This document shows, in pieces, positions 1 to 8,177 of a DNA stretch of 64,000 nucleotides; positions within the stretch are counted from its first letter, which is position 1, and each line of letters begins with the position of its first letter. The DNA comes from Alphaproteobacteria bacterium (lineage in GTDB: Bacteria; Pseudomonadota; Alphaproteobacteria; JANQMY01), in NCBI GenBank assembly GCA_028289425.1, contig JANQPL010000018.1, positions 310,001 to 374,000 on the forward strand, given 5' to 3'. Both the position numbers and the translations under genes were made by a program. The notes under the pieces were generated by a model. That model made no database searches. It saw only the letters and a program-made list of their open reading frames with translations, and was not told the origin of the DNA.

Positions 1-201
1 TTCCCAGCTGTAGCCCATTTCGGTGACAATCGGGCCGATGCTGGAGACATCGAGATTTGACAGCAGAGTGGTTGGATTTCTAACCGATTGGGCGTGAGAC
101 CCCGCGCCGGTCTGGCCCGCGCCATCGTCAGGGACGCTAAGGGCCCATGCGCTACATATGCCCAAGAACACCGCAACGGAAACGGATACTAACAACTTCA
201 T
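1..201 (-). CDS. Secreted YbjN-like protein, 5' part only (C-terminus cut by window edge)
   Basis: The first 67 codons are visible and run off the left edge. The protein begins with a clear signal peptide: MKLLVSVS, a hydrophobic core, and a likely cleavage after ICSAWA. Further on, the stretch around LDVSSIGPIVTEMG resembles the start of the YbjN domain in the two paralogues at 12.6 and 13.5 kb (YSVTSVGRILTDM and YTTENIGAVLSGL), so this is probably a third member. An SD-like GGGGTGAAGG lies just before the ATG. YbjN domains have a type-III-chaperone-like fold; the function of exported versions is not established. The first part is seen directly; family membership is inferred from a short match. 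Confidence 0.6.
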   Translation of the reverse strand, partial: MKLLVSVSVAVFLGICSAWALSVPDDGAGQTGAGSHAQSVRNPTTLLSNLDVSSIGPIVTEMGYSWE

Positions 202-532
202 TTGGCCTTCACCCCTGTTATGCTTCCCATGACGCACGGACGACCGCGAGCCTTCGTCCAAAACGCATCCGGCTGATCGGGACCTCCGACAATAGCATTC
301 AACCAAAATCGGCTTCTCTGCAATTTTGCATCAAGAGAGCGTGCCGCTCTCACCCCCGAAGGCCAATCAGGCTGGATTTACGCAGCAAAACATAGTTTGC
401 CACCGCGCGAAAGCTTAGAATTGTCGTCGCAAAGCCCGTTTCGGATTTCGAAGCGGTTTCAAAGCCCTAAGATGCAGTTTTGAGCGCAATTGAACCGAAA
501 TCAACCGCCTTTGGCACCAGTGGAGGAGAGAT
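202..532. other. Divergent intergenic region, no gene recognised
   Basis: About 330 bases separate the divergent YbjN-like and AhpD-like genes and should hold promoters for both. Short open frames here are overlapped by shadows and have no convincing start. I see no convincing -35/-10 pair, repeat or hairpin. A strong GGAGGAG precedes the AhpD-like start. Confidence 0.5.
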
Positions 533-1123
533 ATGAGCCGGTTAGAACAGATTGCCCCGAAGGATTGGGATCCGCGATTGAAATCCGCCATCAAGCCCGA
601 AAATCTGACCGATCTGGAGCAGGGCCTGACGCGCTTTTTTGCCCATTGTCCGGACCAAGCGCTGGGGATGATGTCCTTCGCCGGCGCGCTCAAAGTCAAT
701 CGCACGCTTCCGGAGCGGCTTGTTGAATTGGTGCGTTTGCGGGTTGCTTTCTTCAATCAATGCCGAAGTTGCATGGCCATTCGCTACACCGATGCGGTTG
801 AAGATGGCGTAACCGAAGGGTTGGTATGCTCTTTAGAGAAACCGCAAGAAGCTGACGACCTCACACCCGCGGAGAAAGCCGCCATCCGTTACGGAGAATT
901 GATGGCCACAGACCATTTAGCCATTGACGACAACATGTATGAAGAGCTGCGCAAACACTTCAATGAAAGCCAGATCGTCGAACTCGGCATGACGGTCGCT
1001 TTCTTTGTGGGCTTTGGACGCCTCGCGGCAACCTACCACATGGTTGAAGAGCTGCCGGAAAGTTTCAAAACCGAACCCGGCACTATTAGTCCGTGGGGAA
1101 ACGAAGCGATCCAGGTGCGGTGA
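533..1123 (+). CDS. AhpD-like / carboxymuconolactone decarboxylase family protein
   Basis: A 196-residue protein of the AhpD fold, whose members include thiol peroxidase partners and decarboxylases. The signature is C77-R-S-C80 with a glutamate at position 65, twelve residues before the first Cys, as in AhpD. The residue expected to be the proton-relay histidine of CxxCxxxH is Arg84, so the classical AhpD relay is altered. TPAEKAAIRYGE and the late helices MTVAFFVGFGRLAATYH are typical of the family. The ATG follows GGAGGAGAGAT. The VOC-fold gene starts six bases downstream, so the two are probably one operon. The family is well supported; the substrate is unknown. Confidence 0.85.
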   Translation: MSRLEQIAPKDWDPRLKSAIKPENLTDLEQGLTRFFAHCPDQALGMMSFAGALKVNRTLPERLVELVRLRVAFFNQCRSCMAIRYTDAVEDGVTEGLVCSLEKPQEADDLTPAEKAAIRYGELMATDHLAIDDNMYEELRKHFNESQIVELGMTVAFFVGFGRLAATYHMVEELPESFKTEPGTISPWGNEAIQVR

Positions 1124-1128
1124 CCGCT

Positions 1129-1650
1129 ATGTTGATGGGCAAATACCCGATCTTTCAATACGCATTCTTCGTCAACAATCTGGACGACGGCATCGAAAAA
1201 TGGAGCAAGTTTCTGGGTGCCGGCCCCTTCTTTGTGGCACGTCACCACAAGACCGATGAATTCTCCTACCGCGGACAGAATATCGAGGCGGATGTATCTT
1301 ATGCATTCGCCTATTGCGGCGAAACGCAAGTGCAGCTCATCGAGCAGCATGACGACTCACCGTCCATCTACCGCGACATGTACGGTCCCGGCGAAGAAGG
1401 GTTCCACCACATCGGTGTGCTGGTGTCTGACTTCCAAGCGGAACAGCAGCGCTTGCTGGACCTTGGCTTTGAGATCGGGACCGCCCTTTACGCCGACGGT
1501 GTCAACGCCACCTATTTCGATACGCGCGCTTGGAACGGCTGTTTTACGGAGATTCACGGCGACCCGCCGCACATCCTTGAGACCTTTGCCGGCTGGAAAA
1601 AGGCGCACGAAAAATGGCAGCCGGGCGATCAGGTCATCGCCAATCCCTGA
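1129..1650 (+). CDS. VOC (glyoxalase/dioxygenase) superfamily protein
   Basis: The 173-residue product has a two-module vicinal-oxygen-chelate pattern: an opening strand IFQYAFFVNN, a central GFHHIGVLVSDF (a typical metal-site histidine strand), and an ending TEIHGDP with a conserved Glu on the last strand. Related proteins include lactoylglutathione lyase-like isomerases and methylmalonyl-CoA epimerase-like enzymes. The frame is open to 1093, inside the AhpD-like gene, but the ATG at 1129 leaves the normal N-terminal strand intact and is preferred; 1135 is possible. It is probably co-transcribed with the AhpD-like gene. The reaction cannot be named from sequence alone. Confidence 0.8.
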   Translation: MLMGKYPIFQYAFFVNNLDDGIEKWSKFLGAGPFFVARHHKTDEFSYRGQNIEADVSYAFAYCGETQVQLIEQHDDSPSIYRDMYGPGEEGFHHIGVLVSDFQAEQQRLLDLGFEIGTALYADGVNATYFDTRAWNGCFTEIHGDPPHILETFAGWKKAHEKWQPGDQVIANP

Positions 1651-1743
1651 GAGAGGCCCGCGCCGTTAACCAATCTCCGCGCCTTGCGGGGTGATTGCAC
1701 GCCTTCTATAGTCCCGCTGAATCGACGAGGACCTATTGGAGTC

Positions 1744-2742
1744 ATGCCACAATCGAGTCTTCAGAAGCGGCGGGATCGGCCCTGTCATCTGGCCATTGTT
1801 GTTCCCTGCTTTAACGAAGAAGACGTGCTGCCGCTCAGCATTGCTACTTTGCTCCAACAGCTCCGGGAAATGATCGATGCTGATCAGTGTACGAAGGACA
1901 GCTATGTGGTCCTGGTGGATGATGGATCATCCGACAGCACATGGGACGTTATCGAAGAAGCCGTGAACGACCATGTGGGGTCTTTCCGCGGTTTGCGTCT
2001 TGCCCGCAATGTGGGACACCAAGCAGCCCTGCTGGCGGGACTTGATTATGCCAATGGGCGCTGTGATGCGGCCATCAGCATAGATGCCGACCTTCAGGAC
2101 GATATCGACGCCATGCCGCGCATGATCGACGCCTATCGAACGGGCGCGGAACTGGTTTTGGGCGTGCGTAAATCGCGAGATGTGGATACTTGGTTCAAGC
2201 GAAATAGTGCCGTGGGGTTTTATCGCGTGCTGCGCTGGATGGGCGTGGACCTTGTTGAAAATCACGCGGATTTCAGGCTGATGTCGGCCGCCGCCCTCCG
2301 GCATTTGAGCGAGTTTTCCGAGTACAATTTGTTTCTGCGCGGTTTGGTGCCGATGCTTCACAGTCGCATTGAGACCGTGACCTATGACCGCTCCGAACGC
2401 GCCGCCGGCGAAACCAAATATCCCACGCGCAAAATGCTGTCCCTTGCGTGGAACGGCATCACGTCGTTTTCCGTCCAACCGTTGCGATTTATTTCGGCGA
2501 TGGGCTTTCTTGTGTTTTTCATCACCCTTGCCCTGTTGGCCTACGCAATGGTTGGCGTTTTTTCCGGCCAAGTTATTCCCGGCTGGGCATCGGTCGTCAT
2601 TCCGCTTTACCTGCTTGGGGGTCTACTGATGATCTCTTTGGGCATGGTCGGCGAATACATCGCCAAGCTGTTCTTGGAAGCCAAGCAACGCCCACGCTTC
2701 TTTGTCGATACGATTGTGGGGGACCCGACCCGCAATGAGTAA
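1744..2742 (+). CDS. Membrane-bound GT2 glycosyltransferase (GtrB/DPM1-like)
   Basis: A family-2 glycosyltransferase expected to move a sugar from a nucleotide donor to a polyprenyl phosphate at the cytoplasmic membrane. Visible motifs are AIVVPCFNEED near residue 20, VLVDDGSSDST near 60, and a DAD triplet at about 114-116 followed by LQDD, the metal/donor site. Two hydrophobic segments sit near the C-terminus (FLVFFITLALLAYA and VVIPLYLLGGLLMISLG), the usual layout of the GtrB/undecaprenyl-phosphate group. The frame opens at 1684, but the ATG at 1744 follows GAGGA and GGAG. The next gene starts inside its stop region, so the three genes appear translationally coupled. With the GtrA-like protein downstream, the pair likely glycosylates a surface polymer or lipid. 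Confidence 0.9.
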   Translation: MPQSSLQKRRDRPCHLAIVVPCFNEEDVLPLSIATLLQQLREMIDADQCTKDSYVVLVDDGSSDSTWDVIEEAVNDHVGSFRGLRLARNVGHQAALLAGLDYANGRCDAAISIDADLQDDIDAMPRMIDAYRTGAELVLGVRKSRDVDTWFKRNSAVGFYRVLRWMGVDLVENHADFRLMSAAALRHLSEFSEYNLFLRGLVPMLHSRIETVTYDRSERAAGETKYPTRKMLSLAWNGITSFSVQPLRFISAMGFLVFFITLALLAYAMVGVFSGQVIPGWASVVIPLYLLGGLLMISLGMVGEYIAKLFLEAKQRPRFFVDTIVGDPTRNE

Positions 2743-3421
2743 GTCGCAACAGCGTGTCGATTTTGATGAGTATGCGGACGAATATGAAGGCTTGCTCCAA
2801 GAGCAACTGGCCTTTTTCAGTAGCGACAGGGGATACTTTTCAGAATACAAGGCGGCGCTTACAGCGCGATTGATCCAAACACCGCCGAAAAAGATCCTCG
2901 ATTTCGGATGCGGCATCGGACTTACCCTGCCCTATTTGACGTCATACTTTCCCGCGGCGGAGATCTCTGCAACAGACCTGTCCAACAAAAGTCTGGATCA
3001 TGTCGCGCGCGCCTATCCGCAGGTGCAGGTGCTGCGCGATGATGTGCTAAACGAAAAACGCTTTGATCTTATTTTCGTTGCCGGTGTTTTTCATCACATT
3101 CCGCCGGGCGAGCGGCCCGCGGTCGTCAAGCGCCTCTCAAATCTTTTAGAACCTGGTGGCACGGTGTGCGTTTTCGATCACAATCCCTACAATCCCGTGA
3201 CCCAACGGATGGTCTCCACCTGTCCCTTTGACACTGATGCGGTGTTGTTAACGCGACGGGAGATGTCCGCCCTTCTGAGCCAAGCAAAAGATATTGCTGT
3301 TCAGGAACAACATTACTGCCTGTTCTTCCCCGAAGCGCTCAGGGGCTTGCAGTCCGTCGAACGGTGGCTTGGGTGGCTGCCATTAGGGGGGCAATACGTT
3401 GTCGTCGCCCGAAAACGGTAA
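2735..3421 (+). CDS. Class I SAM-dependent methyltransferase
   Basis: A 228-residue protein with a Rossmann SAM-binding motif ILDFGCGIG at residues 54-62, an acidic end of strand 2 (ISATDLS), and a post-motif FIFVAGVFHHIP-like strand (motif IV region DLIFVAGVFHH). It starts at an ATG overlapping the end of the glycosyltransferase gene (AATGAGTAA), and its end overlaps the GtrA-like gene. Such methyltransferases in GtrA/GtrB clusters may methylate the sugar or the lipid carrier; that role is inference from context only. The longer frame from 2702 lies inside the upstream gene and is rejected. Confidence 0.85.
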   Translation: MSKSQQRVDFDEYADEYEGLLQEQLAFFSSDRGYFSEYKAALTARLIQTPPKKILDFGCGIGLTLPYLTSYFPAAEISATDLSNKSLDHVARAYPQVQVLRDDVLNEKRFDLIFVAGVFHHIPPGERPAVVKRLSNLLEPGGTVCVFDHNPYNPVTQRMVSTCPFDTDAVLLTRREMSALLSQAKDIAVQEQHYCLFFPEALRGLQSVERWLGWLPLGGQYVVVARKR

Positions 3422-3797
3422 TGTCACGCAGCAAGTCGGGCGTTATGGCATTGCCGGTGCGCTGAACTCGGTGGTCGGCTTCTCCGTCATTTTTGGGCTT
3501 CAAGCGCTGGGTGTGCTGCCTTGGATTGCGAACGCCATCGGGTACGCCATAGGCTTTGTCATTGCCTTCACGCTGCAGAAGGTTTTTGTTTTTGAATCTG
3601 CGGAACGCATGTCGTCAGAGCTTAAACGTTTCGTCGTGGCGTTCGTGCTCGCGTTCAGCGCCAATCAGCTCACGCTCTATGCCCTGTTGTCATTGGGTGT
3701 GAACCCCTATCTTGCGCAACTGACGGCGATTGGCGTTTACATCGTTTCGATGTTTTTTCTGTCGCGCAATTGGGTGTTCCGCGCCAGCAGCCGTTAG
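3399..3797 (+). CDS. GtrA-like small four-helix membrane protein
   Basis: The 132-residue product has four predicted transmembrane helices and the GtrA family pattern: VGRYGIAGALNSVVGF at the start, GYAIGFVIAFTLQKVFVF in the middle, a charged stretch SSELKRF, and a final FFLSRNWVF. GtrA-like proteins are thought to flip polyprenyl-phosphate sugars made by their GtrB partner, here the GT2 two genes upstream. The start is a TTG inside the methyltransferase gene, with AGGGGGG about eight bases ahead; no ATG is available early enough to keep helix 1. Confidence 0.85.
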   Translation: MSSPENGNVTQQVGRYGIAGALNSVVGFSVIFGLQALGVLPWIANAIGYAIGFVIAFTLQKVFVFESAERMSSELKRFVVAFVLAFSANQLTLYALLSLGVNPYLAQLTAIGVYIVSMFFLSRNWVFRASSR

Positions 3798-3813
3798 GCC
3801 AATACCACCAATG

Positions 3814-5202
3814 CTAGATGATCAGCGCCGAGCGTTCCGCTTGGATCACGGGCCTTAGTTCATCAAGCGTGTCGTCGAACGCGGATATTGCTGTATCGAC
3901 GTGCTGGTCTTCCAGCACCGTCGATGTGCAGAACATCAAGCGCGGTGCTGCGAAAACGCCCCGGCGCAGCAGCCCCAAATGGATCAGTTTGGTGATGTGA
4001 CCCGCTTCCAGAATGCCTTCAAACGTATCTCGGGCATGGTTCAAGGGCCGATCGGTCAGGTGCAGATTGGTCAGCGACCCCAGCCCGATCGCCTGACCTT
4101 TGATGCCCTTTGCTTCGAACACATTGTTGAAGCCGTCGCGCAGCCGTTCCCCGAGGCGGTTAATCCGTGCACAATCGTCTGAGCCGAAATTGGACATGGC
4201 CGCATGGCCCGCCGCCATGGTGAGCGGATTGCCGCTGAAGGTGCTGGCATGCATCACCGGCTGTTTCGTACGTGGATCGAAATGAGCCATCAGATCCTCG
4301 CGCCCGCCAAAGGCGCCAACGGGTAATCCGCCGCCGACAATTTTGCCCATGGCGGTAAGGTCCGGGGTGACGCCTTGCAGGCGTTGAGCGCCCCCTAGAT
4401 CAACCCGCAACGAGATCACCTCATCAAAAATGAGTAGGACGCCGAGCCGTTCGGTCTCTTCCCGAAGCGCGCCAAGATAATCGCGAGTGGCCGGGATCAT
4501 GCCCATGGAGCCCAAAATCGGCTCCAGGATCACGGCGGCCAAGTCATCGGCATGTTCGCGCAGCAGGGTGACCGTGTAGTCAATATGATTATAAGGGGCA
4601 ACGATCGTGTCATCGAGCACGCTTTGGGGAAAGCTCTTATCCACGCCGATGGACGTTGGCCGATTGAGCTGACCGCATTGTTGCGGGAACGGAACAAGGC
4701 TCACTTCCGCCAATTCGTAAGAGCCGTGATACCCGCCCTCGATCTTCATGATCTTGTCGCGGCCCGTATGCGCCCGCGCGCACCGCAAGGTCATGAGGGT
4801 GGCTTCGCTTCCGGAAGAACAAAACCGCATGCGTTCGAGCGACGGCACCCGTTCCACCAGCAGATTCGCCAAAGAAACTTGATTACGGACAGGCGCTGCA
4901 TAGGCGCTGCCGTTTTGAATTTGATCCGTCACCGCGCGCACGATGGGTGGGAATGCGTGGCCGTGCAGCAGCGACGTAAAATTGTTCATAAAGTCGATCA
5001 GCGTATGCCCCTCCGCATCGAACAAGATTGGGCCGCGCCCGCGCTCGATGAAATTCGGAAAGGGCGCGTAATGAGCACTGGCCCGGGTATCGCCGCCCGG
5101 AAACACTTCCGCCGCTTCTTCGTAAAGCGCCGCGGACCGACCGGCCCACTCCCGATAATACGCTTCAGCTTGTTGCCCCGTCAGTTCCGTCTGTCGTGCC
5201 AT
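3814..5202 (-). CDS. Class III aminotransferase, glutamate-1-semialdehyde aminomutase-like
   Basis: A 462-residue PLP enzyme of fold type I. Landmarks are an N-terminal GGDTRAS, SGSEATLMTLRCARAHTGR (cofactor phosphate region), GGYHGS, LLIFDEVISLR with the Asp that holds the pyridine nitrogen, and MGKIVGGGLPVGAFGG with the Schiff-base lysine. The arrangement is closest to HemL-type aminomutases and their catabolic relatives. HemL itself is usually nearer 430 residues, and the genomic context is not heme synthesis, so a substrate other than glutamate semialdehyde is likely. It follows the alpha/beta hydrolase by ten bases on the same strand and is probably its operon partner. Confidence 0.85.
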   Translation of the reverse strand: MARQTELTGQQAEAYYREWAGRSAALYEEAAEVFPGGDTRASAHYAPFPNFIERGRGPILFDAEGHTLIDFMNNFTSLLHGHAFPPIVRAVTDQIQNGSAYAAPVRNQVSLANLLVERVPSLERMRFCSSGSEATLMTLRCARAHTGRDKIMKIEGGYHGSYELAEVSLVPFPQQCGQLNRPTSIGVDKSFPQSVLDDTIVAPYNHIDYTVTLLREHADDLAAVILEPILGSMGMIPATRDYLGALREETERLGVLLIFDEVISLRVDLGGAQRLQGVTPDLTAMGKIVGGGLPVGAFGGREDLMAHFDPRTKQPVMHASTFSGNPLTMAAGHAAMSNFGSDDCARINRLGERLRDGFNNVFEAKGIKGQAIGLGSLTNLHLTDRPLNHARDTFEGILEAGHITKLIHLGLLRRGVFAAPRLMFCTSTVLEDQHVDTAISAFDDTLDELRPVIQAERSALII

Positions 5203-5212
5203 GTCCCGTCTT

Positions 5213-6148
5213 TCATCGGAGATTTGCGATCATAAAGTCGGTTATTTCGTCCGCATGGGAATAAGTTATGGAGTGGGTACCGCCGTCGATGATAAGTGTC
5301 TTGGCCTCTTCATTCCAGGCGGCCAAGCGATCGGCCCCTTCAATAGGTACGGTGGTATCTTCATCGCCCCAGACGGACAGAATGCGTAAACCGGCACTGC
5401 CAAAGGATCTGTGTTTCTGCTCACGTGACCCAAACGAATAGTTTCGCATGGTTGACAGCAACGCTTCGTAATAACCGCCATAAGCGGCCTGGTGCCGAAA
5501 CCGGCGGACAAAATCATCCGGGTCCGCCGCCGCCTCCAGGCCATCCTCCAAACGAGGCAATATGACCTGAGGTCCCAAGACCCGAAACACCCAATCGCCG
5601 ACACCCGGCCACAGCAAATATCCGGGCACGCCGTCCACGTCCGAGAAACCGACGGCCGCTAAGAACGTGACACTGGCTGCATCTTCGGGATAGCGCGCCG
5701 CGTAATCCGCAACAATCCCGCCGCCCATGGAATAGCCCACCAGGTGAAACGGCGTTTGAACCTCCAGCGTCTCTTTCAGGCTCTTTATCTGCACAAGAAA
5801 CAGATCTTCGTCATAAGTGGTGGCTGGCCGGTCCGAGTAACCGCGCCCAATAGTGTCGAAGGCAATCACCCGATAGCCGGCGCTGGTGAGTTTCTGAAAG
5901 TAATCCTGATAGACGATGGACGGCGTCGAGAAGCCATGCACCAGCAGAATAGTTGGTGCCGCTTTCGCACCTTCATCCCGGTAATGCACCATGCCCACTT
6001 CGGTTGATATGAACGCATGGGCTGTGCCGTCGGACTGAAGCGCTGCCCGTTCTGCGTCATTAAGGGCTGGCCTTGTAATGCCCATGCCCAAATAGCTCAC
6101 GGTCAGCCCGAGCACGATCAAACCGACAATCATCACGAGAAGGCGCAT
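5213..6148 (-). CDS. Membrane-anchored or exported alpha/beta hydrolase
   Basis: An alpha/beta-hydrolase-fold protein of about 311 residues, opening with a hydrophobic segment (RLLVMIVGLIVLGLTVSYLG) that is a signal anchor or signal peptide. Landmarks: ILLVHGFSTPS (oxyanion loop), GYSMGGG as nucleophile elbow with the catalytic Ser, an acid near VWGDEDTTVP, and a C-terminal GGTHSIT with the catalytic His. The frame begins at a GTG four codons upstream; the ATG is preferred. It is divergent from the TetR gene, and inverted repeats sit between them. Its substrate is unknown; esterase or lactonase are the usual guesses for this family. Confidence 0.85.
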   Translation of the reverse strand: MRLLVMIVGLIVLGLTVSYLGMGITRPALNDAERAALQSDGTAHAFISTEVGMVHYRDEGAKAAPTILLVHGFSTPSIVYQDYFQKLTSAGYRVIAFDTIGRGYSDRPATTYDEDLFLVQIKSLKETLEVQTPFHLVGYSMGGGIVADYAARYPEDAASVTFLAAVGFSDVDGVPGYLLWPGVGDWVFRVLGPQVILPRLEDGLEAAADPDDFVRRFRHQAAYGGYYEALLSTMRNYSFGSREQKHRSFGSAGLRILSVWGDEDTTVPIEGADRLAAWNEEAKTLIIDGGTHSITYSHADEITDFMIANLR

Positions 6149-6229
6149 GGCGACCCCCACCTTGGCTGAAGCCGTATTTTATCCGGTTTCGGGCCCGCCC
6201 GCCTGGGAAAACTGCCCGGGTCAAGGCAC

Positions 6230-6248
6230 ACGTCAATGAAGTTGACGT
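6230..6248. promoter_or_regulatory. Inverted repeat ACGTCAA-5-TTGACGT, candidate operator
   Basis: Seven-base perfect arms flank a five-base spacer in the divergent hydrolase/tetR promoter region. The TTGAC could also serve as a -35 element for rightward transcription. TetR-family proteins commonly bind such palindromes next to their own gene; binding here is inferred. Confidence 0.5.
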
Positions 6249-6251
6249 ATT

Positions 6252-6284
6252 TTTTATCATTGATTAAATTTTATCATTGATAAA
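6252..6284. promoter_or_regulatory. Tandem TTTATCATTGAT repeats, candidate TetR-family operator
   Basis: TTTATCATTGAT occurs twice with a period of 17 bases. The second copy extends to a perfect palindrome TTTATCA-T-TGATAAA (6270-6284). The block ends 27 bases before the tetR ATG and is much AT-richer than its surroundings. Tandem or overlapping palindromes at this distance are typical autoregulatory sites, and a position between divergent units would let one protein control both. Confidence 0.55.
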
Positions 6285-6311
6285 ACAATTTTCGTATGCC
6301 ATTTTCAAATC

Positions 6312-6977
6312 ATGAACACACGCGCCATCAACATGCAGAAGCGGCGAGACCGCATCCTGACGGAAGCGCGGCGCGTGATCGCCGAAAAGGGGTTTGATGC
6401 CCTCAACACCCGGGACCTCGCCAAGGCCGCCGGCGTGACCGCCCCCACCCTTTACAACCTCATCGGCAATAAGGAGCAAATCCTCCACGGCCTTCTCATG
6501 GAAGCGGTGGAACGTATTGAAGAGCGCCTTGTGTCGTTTGACAATGCGCCGCCGCTCGAAATGGCCGAAGCGATCGTGCTTCAATCCACGGATTTGTATC
6601 GCGAGGACGAGAATTTCTACAGGGCTGCCGTCATCGCCAGCGACCGCGTGAGCGTAAGTTTCGGACAGTCCGGCGGCTCGTCTCTTATTAGCGAGCGCTC
6701 GGTTCAAATGGCGGCCCGCGCCTCCGCCGCCGCCATTTCTCAAGGTTTGCTGCGGGGCAATGTTTCGGCGCAGGCATTGGGGGAGCAAATGTTCATCTGT
6801 TACCGTTCGCCGTTTCGCGATTGGGCTTTTGGGCTAATCGACTTGGACGAATTCGCGCGTCAGGCGTTACGTGGGTTCTACATGTGCCTGGCGGCGGATG
6901 CGGTGGAAACCTTCCGCGCACAGCTTCTCAGGAAAATTCGTAAGCTGACAAAAGCACCACTTAGAAGGACCGGATAG
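6312..6977 (+). CDS. TetR/AcrR-family transcriptional regulator
   Basis: A 221-residue regulator. The N-terminal helix-turn-helix is clear: RILTEARRVIAEKGFDAL, then TRDLAKAAGVTAPTLYNL (recognition helix region) and GNKEQIL, ending around residue 60. The rest is a helical ligand-binding and dimer domain without a recognisable ligand signature. It heads a rightward group with the small membrane protein and the desaturase, and is divergent from the hydrolase/aminotransferase pair. The tandem palindromes just upstream suggest autoregulation and possible control of both arms, perhaps in response to a lipid or acyl ligand given the desaturase; the ligand is inference. Confidence 0.9.
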   Translation: MNTRAINMQKRRDRILTEARRVIAEKGFDALNTRDLAKAAGVTAPTLYNLIGNKEQILHGLLMEAVERIEERLVSFDNAPPLEMAEAIVLQSTDLYREDENFYRAAVIASDRVSVSFGQSGGSSLISERSVQMAARASAAAISQGLLRGNVSAQALGEQMFICYRSPFRDWAFGLIDLDEFARQALRGFYMCLAADAVETFRAQLLRKIRKLTKAPLRRTG

Positions 6978-6988
6978 AGGACAGTGAG

Positions 6989-7180
6989 ATGATCATCCTG
7001 AAATGGATTTTCTATTTTGGGCCGTTGTTGTTCGCATTCGGCTTTATCGCCCCGCTCGCCGCACAAATCATCGAGCGGGCCGGATGGACACCGCCCTTGG
7101 AACTGAGCCCGTTGGCGGTCGGACTTCTGCTGGCGGCCCTTTGGGGCACCGCCGCACAGGTTCGGGGGAGCTGGATATGA
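6989..7180 (+). CDS. Small two-helix membrane protein, hypothetical
   Basis: A 63-residue product with two hydrophobic stretches (WIFYFGPLLFAFGFIAPLAA and LAVGLLLAALWGTAA) separated by a short polar link containing ERAGWTPP. It begins eleven bases after the tetR stop, with a purine-rich GGACAGTGAG ahead of the ATG, and its stop overlaps the desaturase start (ATATGAGC), which argues for a real translationally coupled gene. The family is not recognised; a membrane partner of the desaturase is a reasonable guess only. Confidence 0.65.
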   Translation: MIILKWIFYFGPLLFAFGFIAPLAAQIIERAGWTPPLELSPLAVGLLLAALWGTAAQVRGSWI

Positions 7181-8082
7181 GCCTCGCCATGCACGCAAAC
7201 CACACCGATACCGTCAAAGCGGATCTGTCCAGCCTAACTGAGGCGGATCTTATGAGGCTGGAACGGGATGTCGCCAAAGAACATGTGGGAAAGACTCCGT
7301 GGCTCGCAATTTTCTGGGGCTTTTCCAACCTGACGGTCTGGCTTGCCCTGTGGCCGCTAGTGCTCACGGGTGTTCTTCCGCTTTGGGCGGGATTTGTCAT
7401 CGCGACACTGAACGTCACGCTCAGCTATCTGCCATCACACGAGGCGCAGCACGATATTGTCGCGCGTCCCGGCGAACCGCTAAGGTGGCTTAATGAACTC
7501 TTGGGTCATGTCTCGACCATTCCGCTGGTGTTCCCCTATCGCTTCTTGAAGCTGACCCATATGGAACATCACAAACACGCCAACGACCCGCAACTTGACC
7601 CGGATTACGGAACGCACGCGCCGGGGCCGTTGGCAGCTCTATGGCAAACCATCAAGATCAGACAGCCCCGGTCGAAAGGCTTTAACGACGCCTATGCCGG
7701 GGCTTTAAAACGCATCGGCCGGGAAGACGTGATCATGGACGCCATCGTTTACCAGCTTGTGTTCTACGGCATTCTGTTTGCGCTCGCCTGGTCCGGCTAT
7801 GCAATCGAGGCTGCATTATTGTGGTGGCTGCCGCGTCATCTGGGACTTACCTACATCCAATACTATCTCAGTTGGGCACCCCATCATCCGGGCAAGGAAA
7901 AGGGTCGCTACAAAGACACACGCAGTTTCAAAGCACTGTTCGGAAACATTGGGTCACTCGGCATGCAGTACCACATCATTCATCACCTGCATCCGCGGAT
8001 TCCGCTCTACCGCACGCCGCGGGCCTATTGGCAAATGCGGCCGATCCTAGAAGCGCGGGGCTGCAATGTTCACGAGCTTTGA
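7177..8082 (+). CDS. Membrane fatty acid desaturase / carotenoid hydroxylase superfamily enzyme
   Basis: A 301-residue integral membrane di-iron enzyme. The three histidine boxes are HEAQH (88-92), HMEHHKH (128-134) and HIIHHLH (266-272), with hydrophobic helices between them, the pattern of fatty acid desaturases and beta-carotene hydroxylases/ketolases. The C-terminal PRIPLYRTP is common in the superfamily. The start is the ATG overlapping the small membrane protein's stop; the longer frame back to 7003 is the shadow of that gene. Control by the adjacent TetR protein is likely. It cannot be assigned to a particular acyl or carotenoid substrate. Confidence 0.85.
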   Translation: MSLAMHANHTDTVKADLSSLTEADLMRLERDVAKEHVGKTPWLAIFWGFSNLTVWLALWPLVLTGVLPLWAGFVIATLNVTLSYLPSHEAQHDIVARPGEPLRWLNELLGHVSTIPLVFPYRFLKLTHMEHHKHANDPQLDPDYGTHAPGPLAALWQTIKIRQPRSKGFNDAYAGALKRIGREDVIMDAIVYQLVFYGILFALAWSGYAIEAALLWWLPRHLGLTYIQYYLSWAPHHPGKEKGRYKDTRSFKALFGNIGSLGMQYHIIHHLHPRIPLYRTPRAYWQMRPILEARGCNVHEL

Positions 8083-8177
8083 GCATTACATAACGGACGT
8101 TCCAGGGGTTTCTGGGAGCGGCGGCGGAGTTTAAGGTCTTGACCCAATAACAAGACATATAGACCGGAAACGCCCAA

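Noticed and set aside
4552-5235. 227-codon plus-strand frame across the aminotransferase
   Set aside because: The minus-strand aminotransferase motifs are decisive; this frame has no recognisable features.
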